A stretch of 64,000 nt of DNA from Tubulanus polymorphus (Eukaryota > Nemertea > Palaeonemertea > Tubulaniformes > Tubulanidae), in the NCBI RefSeq assembly GCF_964204645.1, contig NC_134027.1:15488485-15552484 (forward strand), read 5' to 3'. How positions within the stretch are numbered: position 1 is the stretch's first letter; each line of letters starts with the position of its first letter. The position numbers were made by a program, and so were the translations under genes. Below the pieces are notes generated by a model. The model was not told the origin of the DNA and did no database searches. It worked only from the letters and a program-made list of their open reading frames with translations. Shown here piece after piece: positions 34,201-45,267 of this stretch.

Positions 34201-36256
34201 CTGAAATCATTGACACGGTTGTGAGTGCTGAAATCCCAGATATATCTGTAAATCCACGTCTGCACAAAATAATCACTGGTAACAATATACATGGACCATG
34301 TGGTACAATCAATCCTTCAAGTCCTTGCATGGACGGAACTGGTGTAAATAGGCGATGTACGGAAGATTTTTTCCAAAGATGTTCTCTGATCGGACGGTCG
34401 TCCATGATGACAAATACCCTGTCTATAAACGGAGATCACCAGAGAAAGGCGGTTTCAGCCATAAAATTTGTATTTGTAATGCCGATTTCACTGTAGATAA
34501 CTCATTTGTGGTTCCTTATTGTCCACTGCTGTCACCTAGGTACGATGCTCACATTAATGTTGAAGTTGTCCATTCGGTACAGGCTGTGAAATACCTACCT
34601 GTACAAGTATATCACAAAACGACAGGACAAAGTGATAGTGTCTCTGGATGATGGGACGTCAGCGCAAGATGAGATATCAACTTACCTAAACGCATGCTAC
34701 ATATCAGCCAGTGAAGCATTCTGGAAAATATATGGCTTTCCATTCACCAGAAATATCCTCCAGATGAGAAATTGCCATGTCACTTACCAAATGACCAAAC
34801 AGTGCTTTTCCAAGCAGATGATGCTGCCAATGTTATTAATCGTGGACCACCCACCACCAAATTGACTGCCTTCTTTCAAATGAATGCAGAGGATGCAACT
34901 GCACGATCAGTTCTCTACCCAGAATTCCCACGATACTTCACATGGAACACGTCTGGTAAGAAATGGCAACGACGGAAACGTGGCACAGTCAATGGCTATG
35001 GTCATACTACATCAGATGTACTAGGACGTATACCCACCATTTCATTTAGTGCCCATCAAACTGAATTGTATTTCTTACGTTTGCTCTTACACCATCGACC
35101 AGGACCCACAAGCTATGAGGATCTCTGTACTATAAATGGTGAACTCTGCCCTACATTCCAAGATGGATGCCTGAAACTTGGCCTCATAACTGATGATGAT
35201 GAAATAAATCGGGCCATGGAAGAAGCTTCTAACCTGAAATTAGGGTCTCAATTAAGAAACTTCTTTGCAACACTCCTCATCTACTGTAGGCCAGCAGATC
35301 CATTACAGTTTTGGAAAAAGTGGAAAACTGAGTTCAGCGGTGATCTAATGCACCAATTTGACGTCCGTGAAGTAACTACTACAGTTGAAAATGAAGTTCT
35401 CCTTCAATTACAAGGCCTCCAACGCGAGGGTCTGGATCTCTCAAGAGATTTTTCACTTCTGTCACCAACATCAAGTTCAGTTAGGACATCGCCTAGAGTT
35501 ATCGTTGAAGAAACATCTTATGATATACCAGCAATGAAGACGGCACTCAGAAAAATTGCCAACATTAAACGCTGAACAGAAATCTATCTACGATGCAGTT
35601 ATGGGATCATTTGAGAATGATGAAGGCAAACTATACTGCATTAATGCAAGTGGTGGAACCCGGAAGACATACTTACTCAATGTTATACTTACAGCAGCTA
35701 GAGGTAATGGTTATGTAGCACTTGGTACTGCACTTTCTGGAATTGCGTCAACCCTCCTAGACAATGGTAGAACCCTGTAAAATACCTATAAACATCAAAG
35801 CTGACTCAACATGCAACATATCTAACACCTCTGCTACCGCTCAGCTGCTTAGACAAACGGAATTGTTGATCATTGATGAGGTATCAATGGGCCATAAACA
35901 TATCTTTGAATGCCTGGATAGATCATTACAAGATATACGTAGTAACTCTTTCCTAATCAGAGGACTTACTATTGTGTTTGCCCGAGATTGGCATCAAATA
36001 TTACCCGTTGTGCGTCATGGATCCCGACCTCAAATTGTTGATGCTTCCCTGAAGCGTTCATATCTATGGAACCATGTTGAAATGTTTCACCTGACTCAAA
36101 ATATGAGGATCCACTCGACAGATGACCAGGATTTTCCAAACTTCCTCATGTCGATAGGCAATGGTACAGCAGAGAAATTTCCAGAAATTGGACCAAATGC
36201 AGTTAAAGTGCCTGATCAGCTTACATTACCATCTTGCAAACTGGAGGACCTCTGTG
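31276..36256 (+). pseudogene. Helitron RepHel, N-terminal through helicase motif II
   Basis: It starts at MPKKVRSRSHSR (31276); a frameshift leads to the long frame at 31434. Helitron_like_N features are a C..C cluster (CGKLYDVNCAHC), PDYFITFTTYPKWPEIQE, and the HUH rolling-circle motif GLTHAHIL, with the SPRYDAHINVEVVHSVQAVKYL region carrying tyrosines. The helicase has Walker A NASGGTRKTYLL (the usual glycine before K is arginine) and Walker B LLIIDEVSM, with motif III around FARDWHQILPV. Stops and frameshifts include TAA at 32646-32648 and a shift just after HAHILL; both are present in both duplicate copies. It is split at 36256 by a CMC transposon and resumes at 43331. It would nick and unwind DNA during rolling-circle transposition; this copy is dead. 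Confidence 0.88.
31878..34556 (+). repeat. Tandem duplication in the Rep gene, two copies of 1336 bp
   Basis: 31878-33213 is repeated at 33221-34556 (offset 1343) with seven filler bases, TGAGAGA, between. I counted six substitutions (for example 32390, 32441-32447, 32732 and 32873 against the second copy), under 0.5 percent. Both copies share the same inactivating stop and frameshift, so the duplication is later than the gene's death. It may instead be an assembly artefact from two haplotypes. Confidence 0.9.
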
Positions 36257-36929
36257 CACGGCTGTACGGCGTTTCGCTTCGATTGTCAATAGCGATTATT
36301 GATCCACGGCGGGGTCACGTGACCATCGCGCGCATGCTCCAAATGCTTAAGTACGCGATCTAACGGTTTTTCCTAGCTCCCTTAGTGTGCTTAAACGAAC
36401 GAGGTTGACTTGATGCAATCCCCTGTAGCAGGTTCTTGAGTATATAGATTAGTTCGTAAGGGTATTAAACGCCATTTACCTGCGACTCTTTTGCCGCCAG
36501 ACCGCTTCAAAGTGGAGAGAAAATTTAACGACTCGGGCGATACAAGTCTTGGGTAAGATACTTTATATATCGAAAATATAGTACGATGGATCGTTTATAA
36601 TTTTCGTCTATGAACTATATGAGCTTTTTAGCTTTCGTTTGATGTATAAAACGTCGGCCTTCCCTATCGATGATGGGAGAACAAGTGGAGCTCAACACGA
36701 CTCGGCCGTGGTAGGCTATGGCTAATTATTTAGGCCACTCGAGATGCGAGCTCGTCGCATTAGGCTATTTACCTGTTTACAATCCAGCACACTTCTTCAC
36801 TTTCCGGATCGACCACAATACCAAAAGGCCTATTCAAACTATTACTAAGTACTGTGGTCACTCATTGGGCCAGTATTATTTTTTCAAATCTAGGCCAGGC
36901 CTCTTATGTCTAATAAGTAGGGTTTTCGG

Positions 36930-37448
36930 TATTATTTTCAGTTTCTTTTTTATTGCTATTACGCATGTCGGTAGGCTGGTGGATGAATGGCCTTGGGTGT
37001 TTGAATTCGAACCCTTAAGCTCGACATCTTTCCACTTTGGTAAGTAGGGCTAAGCTTCCTAATCAGAAATTGTCTATAAAATGCACAACTACCCTATGAT
37101 TTTTGGAATATTTTCAGTTTTCTCGTTGGAAATAATTTGGAGTTCGAATTCAGCCCCTTACTCAAAATTTTGTTGTCGCTCCAGTTAGTATTCCTAATCA
37201 GAAATTGTCTATAAAGCACACAACTAGGCCTACTACATGGAGTTGATATATATTTTCAGTTTTCTCGTCGGTCTACTTCAACTCTCACTGTTTGAATTCA
37301 GACAGTTGCAGTTGCAGACATTTTGTCGTCGCTCGGTAAGTATTCTATTACTAATCAGAAATCAGAAATTGTCTAAAAATGCCAAGCTGCATGAAGCTGA
37401 TTTTTCCAAATATATTTTCAGTTTTCTTGTCGACTTCTACAACTTCAA
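36930..37448 (+). repeat. Tandem leader modules, each shaped like an exon
   Basis: Four degenerate units of about 130-160 bases share TATTTTCAGTTT.CTCGT.G (an acceptor-like end), a short body with TTTGAATTC, then GGTAAGTA-type donors, then CTAATCAGAAATTGTCTA. They start near 36937, 37115, 37252 and 37419. The last unit holds the transposase ATG (37450) and a real GTAAG donor. The units may be repeated 5' UTR exons or promoters of the CMC transposase. Confidence 0.55.
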
Positions 37449-37449
37449 A

Positions 37450-40400
37450 ATGTCACAACACTCTGGTAAGTTGAGCAACAACAAAATTAATTTTTTAGTT
37501 CATATGGATGAAATTGAAAGATCTTTAAAAACATTGCTATTTCTATTTTTCAGGTGGATCGCTTGGTTCAAAAGTTGGCGCTGGCGGGAAAAAACGACGG
37601 TTGGGCCAAAAAAGAAACTGTGAGTCTAAATTTCATGAAAAACTCTTGTTGACTTTTTGATACTAATAAAGAATTCCTTAAGATATTCATTGTTCCTTTA
37701 ATTCATTCATTGCATTTTATTTCTGCGAATGGTTTCTGGTTCGTGTTTCACATGATTGATCATGCATTTGTAAGTTCTAGATTTTCAGTAACCTTGAATT
37801 TGTTATTCAATCCAGAAAGCTTACTCTTATAAAAAGATACATGTCTTATTCAAATTTTGGAATACTCTGTTCCAGTTCATGGGAATCCAGGATGAAGTCA
37901 TAATTTTAGGGATTAGAAAATCCATATCGGGGTTGTAGTCACGTAGTGATATTTTTTGGGAAAATAGATTGAATAAATAAAACCTTGAATATCCTGGGCC
38001 CGGTTTCATAGACTGAGTACCAAATAATCCTCAATCGGTGTGACAACCACCATAGTGAAAATGAGAAACCATGGTTATAACTGACAATTTTGTAAATGTT
38101 CCGAAACTATTTTGCTTCCACACATCTCTGAAACCCAGCCCTGGTGTAGAAATGAACTCAAATAAAATCACAAACAGATCAAGCTTCAAATGATTAATAA
38201 CAAATGTCATACATGTACTGAATTTTATCAATTATGACGATTTATTTCACTGAGATATAGTTAGATATAGAAAAACTTGCACTTAATTGTGACGTAGTAA
38301 AATACATTTGATTATTAATCAATTACTCTAGAATTATGAATTGTTTTGCCTCTATCTTCTTCACTCTTACTCATCTTCAACTTCAATTTGCCTAGGTAAA
38401 AAAAAACTGGAGTTCATAAATTCTCCACCCCATAAAGATGAGTCAACTTTGACAGAGCCATGCTTAGATACTATAAGCATTACAACTGACGAAGAATCAA
38501 ATTTCTGGCAAAAGTCTGACTCAACAAGAATCATTGAATTGGAAAATGAAGTTTCAACTTTGAGAAATCAAATAACAGAAAAAGACAAAATAATCAATCA
38601 GCAAAATATAACTATTTCTTCATTACAATCTCAATTAAAATCAAATGTACCAGTAATCCCTACCCCGTCAGTGTCAGCATCTAGAAACACGCTTAATAGT
38701 CGCGCAGATAAATTGAAAGCTTTTGTTGAAGGAATATCATCACCAGAAAGTAACGTCCAAGATTCTGCTTGTACACTCGCCAAATTTTTCAAAAGGTATC
38801 CCACGGTAACGAATGCAGCCTTACGTGAAGCTGATATCAAACTGTTCCACATGCTCACCCCAAAACAGGCTGTTGACATTAAGTTGAGGCAACGAATGCC
38901 AATGATTCGTCTTCTTGATTTGAAGAGAGATTTAAAAAACTTTGACATTCCTGTATTTCCAACTGTGGCAGAAATTCGAACTGAAATAAAAAACAGAGAA
39001 ATGTCATTTGCCCCTTATGTCATTGCGGGTGAAGAAATCCTAGAGATTAATTCCCGTACACACGAAAGAAAACTTGCGCCCTATGTAATCATAGATGATT
39101 TTCACGCACAAGCTCAAAGACATGCAGAACATCCGCACAAAATTGGAAATCTCTTATTCCATCAAAACTTTCACGATGAAATATGGATTAAGACAGGAAT
39201 TGATAAGGGGGGTGGGAGTACAAAAATGGTTTTTTCCATAGTTAATGGGCTATCACCCAATAGCCCCGATAGTTGTGAATTGGTCGGTTATTTTGAAGCA
39301 ACTGATAATGCTGAAAACTTGAAGATGATTTTCGGGCCATTAAAAGAGGCATTAGAAACCCCATTCACAATTTTTCTAGATGGAAAAACAATACAAGCTC
39401 GAACTTTTTTCATCGGGGATCTTGCATATCAAAGCACAATGATGGGTCATCAGGGCTCAACAGCATCTTATCCATGTCTTAAGTGCATGGTGCCTCTTGA
39501 TCATCTGAGAAAAAAAGATGGCACCTCTCATTCCGCGAACACTTATCAAAACCGTAGTATTAACCACTATATCGAAAGTTCTAAATTAATCGAGACGGCA
39601 CCAACCATGATTGGCCCGTCATCGCACAGTATTAGTGGTCCTATGCTGTATAGGCCACTTGATTTAGAACACTTAGTACCACCTCCTCTTCACATAACAT
39701 TAGGAATCGGACTAAAAATCTATGATATGGTCGAAGACAAATGTTAAGATCTCGACCATTCAACATTAGGGAACAGAGACCCAGAACTGTACCATAAATG
39801 GAAAAGTGTATCAAACGTAGTCCAAAATCTTGTAAATGAATTGGAAGATTTGAAATTAATACTCGCACAAAATATCGAGACTATAGATGTATTGAAAAGA
39901 GCAGATCAGAGGCGACGTTCACCATTTCATTGTGGTGCCCCAATTTGTGTCATACAGGAAATAGAAAATGGAAATGTTAACAACTTTGAATACTGTACCT
40001 CTTGTGATTCACCGTACCACACTGACTGCATTTCGATTTATGGCACTGTGGAAGCGTTTAAGTGCATAAGGTGTCTCAAACCCAATAGTACAGGCCATAA
40101 GTTCTTGAAAAACCTTGAATCTGAAACTAATAAAATCAAATCTGACATAAAGGCAAAGAAAGATCAAATAAGACCTAGAAAATTAAAGCTAGATGAAATT
40201 TACAAAGAGGTTTGCTCAAAAATGGGTCCACTACAGTCAGCGCTCAATGAAAAACTGCATGAAATTGGGATAGACAGACAGGCTTACCATTCACTTTCAT
40301 TCAATGGTAACCATATCAACAAGCTGTTGAACATAAACCCTGATAAAGGAATAAATAATCCGGTTAAATTACTATCTGTACTATCAGATTACCCAGACAT

Positions 40401-40866
40401 TCAGCTCATATACCAAGAATTATTTCAACGGTTCGCACAAATGTACAAACTGTATTCTGCATGTAGATTTTTATCAGATGAAGAAGTGGCAGATTTAGAA
40501 ACCTTTTGTAAGGATTTCGGTGCTTGGTTTCCAAGAACTTTCCCGGAACAAACAATAACACCCAAAATGCATATGTTAATTTTTCATGTGCCTGAATTTG
40601 TCAATATCTGGCGTTCTCTAGGAATGTTCGGGGAACAGGGCTTGGAAAGCAAGCACGCTAGCATGAATAGGGATGTCCGTGTTTATTCATGCTTGAGAAA
40701 TAAAGTTACACGAGCGAAACTGATGTTTATCAACCAGGGTTTGTATAGTACTAAGTCCAAAACCGATGTCCGCGTTACACGAAAATGTTTTTGTGGAGGT
40801 TTCTACAAAAAAAATGGAGACACACGTTCTTGTAAATTATGTTTAAATATTGCAAACATACATTAG
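37450..40866 (+). pseudogene. CMC/EnSpm-type transposase, three exons, one in-frame stop
   Basis: Exon 1 is 37450-37465 (MSQHS), exon 2 is 37554-37619 (basic, GSKVGAGGKKRRLG) and exon 3 is 38396-40866, with all junctions in phase. Exon 3 begins CKKKLEF and has a leucine-zipper-like coiled coil (ELENEVSTLRNQITEKDKII). The catalytic region shows IKTGIDKGGGSTKMVF, ATDNAENLKM, FFIGDLAYQS and GSTASYPCLKCMVPL. After a single TAA at 39745-39747 come a PHD/RING-like zinc region (CGAPICV, CTSCDSPYHTDC, CIRC) and the conserved C-terminal block KMHMLIFHVPEF, SLGMFGEQGLESKHASMNRD and CFCGG. The domain order matches animal CACTA-group transposases. One nonsense change is the only defect I see, so it died recently or is read through. 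Confidence 0.82.
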
Positions 40867-40896
40867 TCTTGCTTGTGTAACATGATTTACGGCTGT

Positions 40897-41815
40897 CTAT
40901 CTGTCTGTTTGTCTGACAGTAGAGAAGTGGATGGGAAATGGGCAACTCTATGGTTTTTAAACCATAGAGTTATGTTCGGGTTTAATCCCTCCCGCTCGCT
41001 CTACTGTCAGCCGATTAAATATTAATGTATTCTGTTTGTCTATGTCTGTCTGTCCATCTGTCTGTTTGTCTGACAGTAGAGAAGTGGATGGGAAATGGGC
41101 AACTCTATGGTTTTTAAACCATAGAGTTATGTTCGGGTTTAATCCCTCCCGCTCGCTCTACTGTCAGCCGATTAAATATTAATGTATTCTGTTTGTCTAT
41201 GTCTGTCTGTCTGTCTATCTGTCTGTTTGTCTGACAGTAGAGAAGTGGATGGGAAATGGGCAACTCTATGGTTTTTAAACCATAGAGTTATGTTCGGGTT
41301 TAATCCCTCCCGCTCGCTCTACTGTCAGCCGATTAAATATTAATGTATTCTGTTTGTCTATGTCTGTCTGTCAGTCTATCTGTCTGTTTGTCTGACAGTA
41401 GAGAAGTGGATGGGAAATGGGCAACTCTATGGTTTTTAAACCATAGAGTTATGTTCGGGTTTAATCCCTCCCGCTCGCTCTACTGTCAGCCGATTAAATA
41501 TTAATGTATTCTGTCTGTCTATGTCTGTCTGTCAGTCTATCTGTCTGTTTGTCTGACAGTAGAGAAGTGGATGGGAAATGGGCAACTCTATGGTTTTTAA
41601 ACCGTAGAGTTATGTTCGGGTTTAATCCCTCCCGCTCGCTCTACTGTCAGCCGATTAAATATTAATGTATTCTGTTTGTCTATGTCTGTCTGTCAGTCTA
41701 TCTGTCTGTTTGTCTGACAGTAGAGAAGTGGATGGGAAATGGGCAACTCTATGGTTTTTAAACCGTAGAGTTATGTTCGGGTTTAATCCCTCCCGCTCGC
41801 TCTACTGTCAGCGGC
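40897..41815 (+). repeat. Six-copy 157-161 bp minisatellite of nested hairpins
   Basis: Units recur at 40914, 41071, 41232, 41393, 41554 and 41715 (position of TGACAGTAGAG). Each unit has outer arms CTGACAGTAGAG/CTCTACTGTCAG and an inner palindrome AACTCTATGGTTT-TTAAACCATAGAGTT, plus a GTCTGTCTGTC tract between units. The last two units carry the same A to G change in the inner palindrome. It follows the transposase stop by about 50 bases, and an AATAAA signal lies at 41828, so the array would be in the 3' UTR. Confidence 0.9.
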
Positions 41816-42158
41816 TGTAAACGTTTCAATAAAATCTTAATCTACTTACAACAATCCTTTCTACTTCACATCGGCATCACTTGAATTTAACTCTTGGAAA
41901 TATCGCATCATCGCAGTATGTCATCTCCAGTAGGCTATGTCCTAATGAGTACAACAACAAAAATTTAGACAAAATATCGAGGTCAAGGGACTGACTAGCA
42001 CAAAGCTGAAATAATTTTTGTGACAGCTTCTTTTTACAAATTGATTCACTTATGGCACCTCAGACTCAAAGACAAATTTCGCTAGTCCCAGTCAGACGAA
42101 TCTCGCCACCCGGCCCCCCACAGTCCCAGTCCCGAATGACAAGAATTTTTAATTTCAT

Positions 42159-42616
42159 CACAGGCACTTGAATATGGGCTTTGACCTTGTTGGTGTGTTA
42201 AAAATGATAAAATTTATTGTAATTTACGATAAAAACACCACGAAGTGGCATCGCAAATTTTCAAAAATCAATTTTGTTGCCAGTTGAAATCTTTAACGGA
42301 GCTAAAACTGTCAATATTTCCAAAAAATCATCTACAATTGAAATTATGGGCGCTCCTTGTATTTCAGGATTAAAATTAACACTTGGGACGTACTTCGGCA
42401 ATCATCGGCAGTGTTCGGCTGTCCCGATAGTTGCGGGTAGATTTAAGCATTACGGAGATAGGAGCGTTTCCAGCCTTTCTGTATAGTATAGTTAGACGAG
42501 GGGCACGCGTTGCATCACGGGTAACTTCAGGCGGATTATCGAAGTCAGGAATAACATATCGCTGGTGAATTGTTAAATATTTATCCATTATCAAAGCCCA
42601 TATTCAAGTGCCTGTG
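42159..42616. mobile_element. MITE with CACAGGCACTTG ends and 7-bp target duplication
   Basis: The ends CACAGGCACTTGAATATGGG and its inverse enclose 458 bases. ATTTCAT flanks both sides (42152-42158 and 42617-42623). No transposase is present. It is nested in the right part of the CMC element. The superfamily is uncertain: a 7-8 base duplication favours hAT-like, while the CAC start could be CMC-like. Confidence 0.75.
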
Positions 42617-43330
42617 ATTTCATAGGCTATTCCAATCATGTGGCCTAAGGATGACATGTAAGACAAATTGGCTTTCCTTTTGTCTCTTTCTCTGAGAAAA
42701 CCACAGGACATTGGGGCCTAGGCCTACTACTATTTGCTGCTCTAATCGCTAAGTAGACTGTCTGTGCAAACTTACTCGACCCGACAACTGACGAACTGTT
42801 AGTGTTCCCTGCTATTTTAGGCCTACACTACTACTCGCTTTTGCCACACACAGCGCTAGTCGGAGCTAAAAAGTGCATGCTCCGATCAGCAGTAGACTCT
42901 TCCCGGACATATATGTCGTAAAATACCCTTTGAGTAGTGTTATTACTATTTTCCGAGGATTTTAGGCCTAAACAAAGTGAAACAGCTGAGAGTTACTTCC
43001 GGGTAGCAACGCGACTAAAAGATGGAGATTAAGTTTATTTTCGCTTGCCGGTGGAGATTAAAACGGGTAAATTCTTAGAGGAAATTAATTATAAATACTA
43101 CTCACACATATTACAACTATATTGTGTTTTTACTTACTATACATTTTCGAAATATAATCGACTGTTAAGGATCGGTATTGAACGCTCGCGCCGGCTTGCC
43201 GACTGCTTGAAGCGGCAGCCATTACAGATACACGGAATATTCCCAGCGGCCTTTGCGAATTTCTTAGAAAAGCACCTTGCCGCAGGTGGTTGTGGCAGGT
43301 GCGAGTTGACACTTTGTACAGCCGTGTGTG

Positions 43331-43996
43331 ATTTTGTGTTTAATAATGATGTCACCTCTGCAGACAGTTTATCTGCTAAGGCTATTATTGCTCCAACCAA
43401 CAAAGCCGTTGAGGAAGTCAACAATCTTATGATCTCAAAGTTCCCTGGCAATAAATGTGAATATTTAAGTTCAGATACCATACTACAAAATGAACACCAG
43501 TATCCACTTGAGTTAATTCACACACTGAATCCATCAGGGCTCCCAAGACATAAAATTATCTTGAAAAAAAAATTGCCCTATAATGCTACTATGAAACTTC
43601 GACCCTACCAATGGCCATTGTAATGGTACAAGGTATATAGTTACCAATCTACACGGCCACGTCATTGAAGCCGTAATTGCGACAGGTGTTCATGCTGGTA
43701 ACCGATTATTCATACCCCGTATACCGATGGCGCCAAGTGATTTGCTCTTTCTGTTCGACATGCAACGTAGACTAAAATTGGCATTTGGTATCACTGCCAA
43801 CAAGTCACAAGGGCAAACTCTCAATCGTGTAGGTATCTATTTGCCCATGAACTTCTTTTTGCATGGTCAGCTTTATGTAGCTATGAGTAGGGTGACATCG
43901 CGCAACTGTCTAAAACTTTTGTGCACCCATAAACCTAATAATCAAGAATCCCATCCAAAATTCACTGAAAATGTTGTCTATAATGAAATCCTGTGA
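43331..43996 (+). pseudogene. Helitron RepHel, helicase C-terminal part
   Basis: It continues from 36252 after the CMC insertion. It reads DFVFNND, KAIIAPTNKAVEEVNN (motif IV region), then after a frameshift near 43620 GTRYIVTNLHGHVIEAVI, LKLAFGITANKSQGQTLNRVG (motif V) and QLYVAMSRVTSRNCLKLL (motif VI), with a stop at 43996. These are standard Pif1-type superfamily 1 helicase blocks, close to the C-terminus. No endonuclease domain follows, unlike the Helentron at 4.9-7.5 kb, so the two belong to different Helitron groups. Confidence 0.88.
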
Positions 43997-44339
43997 AATA
44001 AAGTTAGGTTTTCTTTCATTATGACGTACCGTACTATCAATGATACCGCCTGTATCAATGATTGCTGATGTATACCTGTATCTATCTTTACTGTAACTAT
44101 GATTGAAAATTAATGTATAAATGGAAAGGATTTTCCTTATATATTGTACACAAACAGTCCGTTCAATTACATTCTTTTCCATTGTCTGTACTGTAGACTT
44201 CCTTCTCTGTGTATTAAATACAAATGTTACACTATCTACTCTACTATCTGCGGCTCTATTACATTTTTATATCAGTTCACAGGAGTCATCATTTCTCATT
44301 GACCTCAAACCTCCAAGTAAGCCCGACCCTCTGCTATAA

Positions 44340-44366
44340 CCGTCCTTTGGACGGGTACTTGGCTAG
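44340..44366 (+). other. Helitron 3' terminal hairpin and CTAG end
   Basis: CCGTCC-TTT-GGACGG forms a 6-bp GC-rich stem. Eight bases later comes CTAG, with T as the next base, matching the Helitron insertion rule (CTRR then T). Confidence 0.8.
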
Positions 44367-45265
44367 TGTATAAATAATTGAACTCATCATCCAATTATGA
44401 TAAACTTTCTCAATGTTGGCCAGGAGGTGCTGCCCCTCTGTGACAAACTGGGACATTACAAGTTTTTTCAAGGTTTTTTGGACCATTTTCGCATGGCCAG
44501 GTCTCATCTTTCGGGGACCCCTAAATAAAACTTTTTTCTCAGAATTATTTTTTGGAAATAGGTACGAGTTTTGAAACGAGATAACTTAAAGTATTTATCC
44601 AATTCTCCACAGATATCACAGCCATTAGATTAGAGGGATGTTCCACTTGTATCTATTCATTAGAAGTTGTAAACATTATGATGTTTCCTAATATTATTTA
44701 TAAATCTTCAAAATCATAAAGATTACAAATTCAAAGATGAAATAATCTTACATTAAGATATGTCTCTACAATTGGTAGAACCCGTATACCAAAAATTGGA
44801 AAATCCTCCCATCTGATTATCATAAACCATGCATTCATGAGATATCCCTGTACAAAAATTTCTTCTAAAAATTGTCAAAACCAATTACCATGGCAGCTAC
44901 ATTTGGTTTTTCATTTTTCCAATTGGTTTTGGTATTGCAATGTGGGCTTTAGGCCTATTATGCAAGTAATATCATCTGAAGAACAATTATCTTCACAGTA
45001 AAGGAGCCCCTTGAACTTGTGGAATCTGGAGAATGTTTATTTTAAGTATACTACAACTAAACTTGTCTTGTAGGTAGTGTTTTTTCTTTTATACCCCAAT
45101 CTCAAGGACAATGCTGCATTGACATTGCAGCCTAATCCATGATAACTCCACTGTACTTACCATGTTAACATTACAATTCTGCTAGAACATGCCCATATTA
45201 ACATATAATATGAATAGTTATTCTTCGAACCATAGGACTATATTGTCCTCTTGTTGAACATTCCG
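44367..45265. other. Non-coding stretch
   Basis: No gene is recognised. Upstream exons of the hAT-like gene that starts at 45.27 kb would be expected here or left of the Helitron; I could not identify them. Confidence 0.4.
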
Positions 45266-45267
45266 AT

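Larger units (their letters stand above)
36257..43326 (+). mobile_element. CMC (CACTA/Chapaev-like) DNA transposon, 7.07 kb
   Basis: The ends are CACGGCTGTAC (36257) and GTACAGCCGTG (43326), flanked by TGTG on both sides (36253-36256 and 43327-43330). Removing it and one TGTG joins the Helitron helicase in frame (EDLC to DFVFNND). CAC termini with a D-G pattern and a short duplication fit the CMC superfamily, Chapaev-like. It carries a spliced transposase gene, a 3' hairpin minisatellite and a secondary MITE at 42159-42616. Confidence 0.85.
30400..44366 (+). mobile_element. Autonomous-type Helitron remnant (nested)
   Basis: It contains a Rep-helicase gene and ends at 44366 with a textbook 3' terminus: hairpin CCGTCC-TTT-GGACGG (44340-44354), eight bases, CTAG, followed by T. 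The left end is not resolved. A TCTCTGATGAC preceded by A at 30140 looks like a Helitron 5' end, but it lies inside a repeat shared with 58.6 kb, so the true end is probably between 30165 and 30480. Removing the CMC insertion and one copy of the duplication leaves roughly 5.6-5.8 kb, a normal size for an autonomous Helitron. Confidence 0.75.

Noticed and set aside
34632-36363. Separate small genes at 34632-34865, 35556-35780 and 35764-36363
   Set aside because: They are frameshifted pieces of one RepHel gene; the last one runs into the CMC terminal repeat.
40897-41815. CRISPR array
   Set aside because: Units are 157-161 bases, nearly identical throughout, with no unique spacers; it is a minisatellite.
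43045-43330. Start of a gene at 43045
   Set aside because: The first part is the right end of the CMC element; only sequence after 43330 is helicase.
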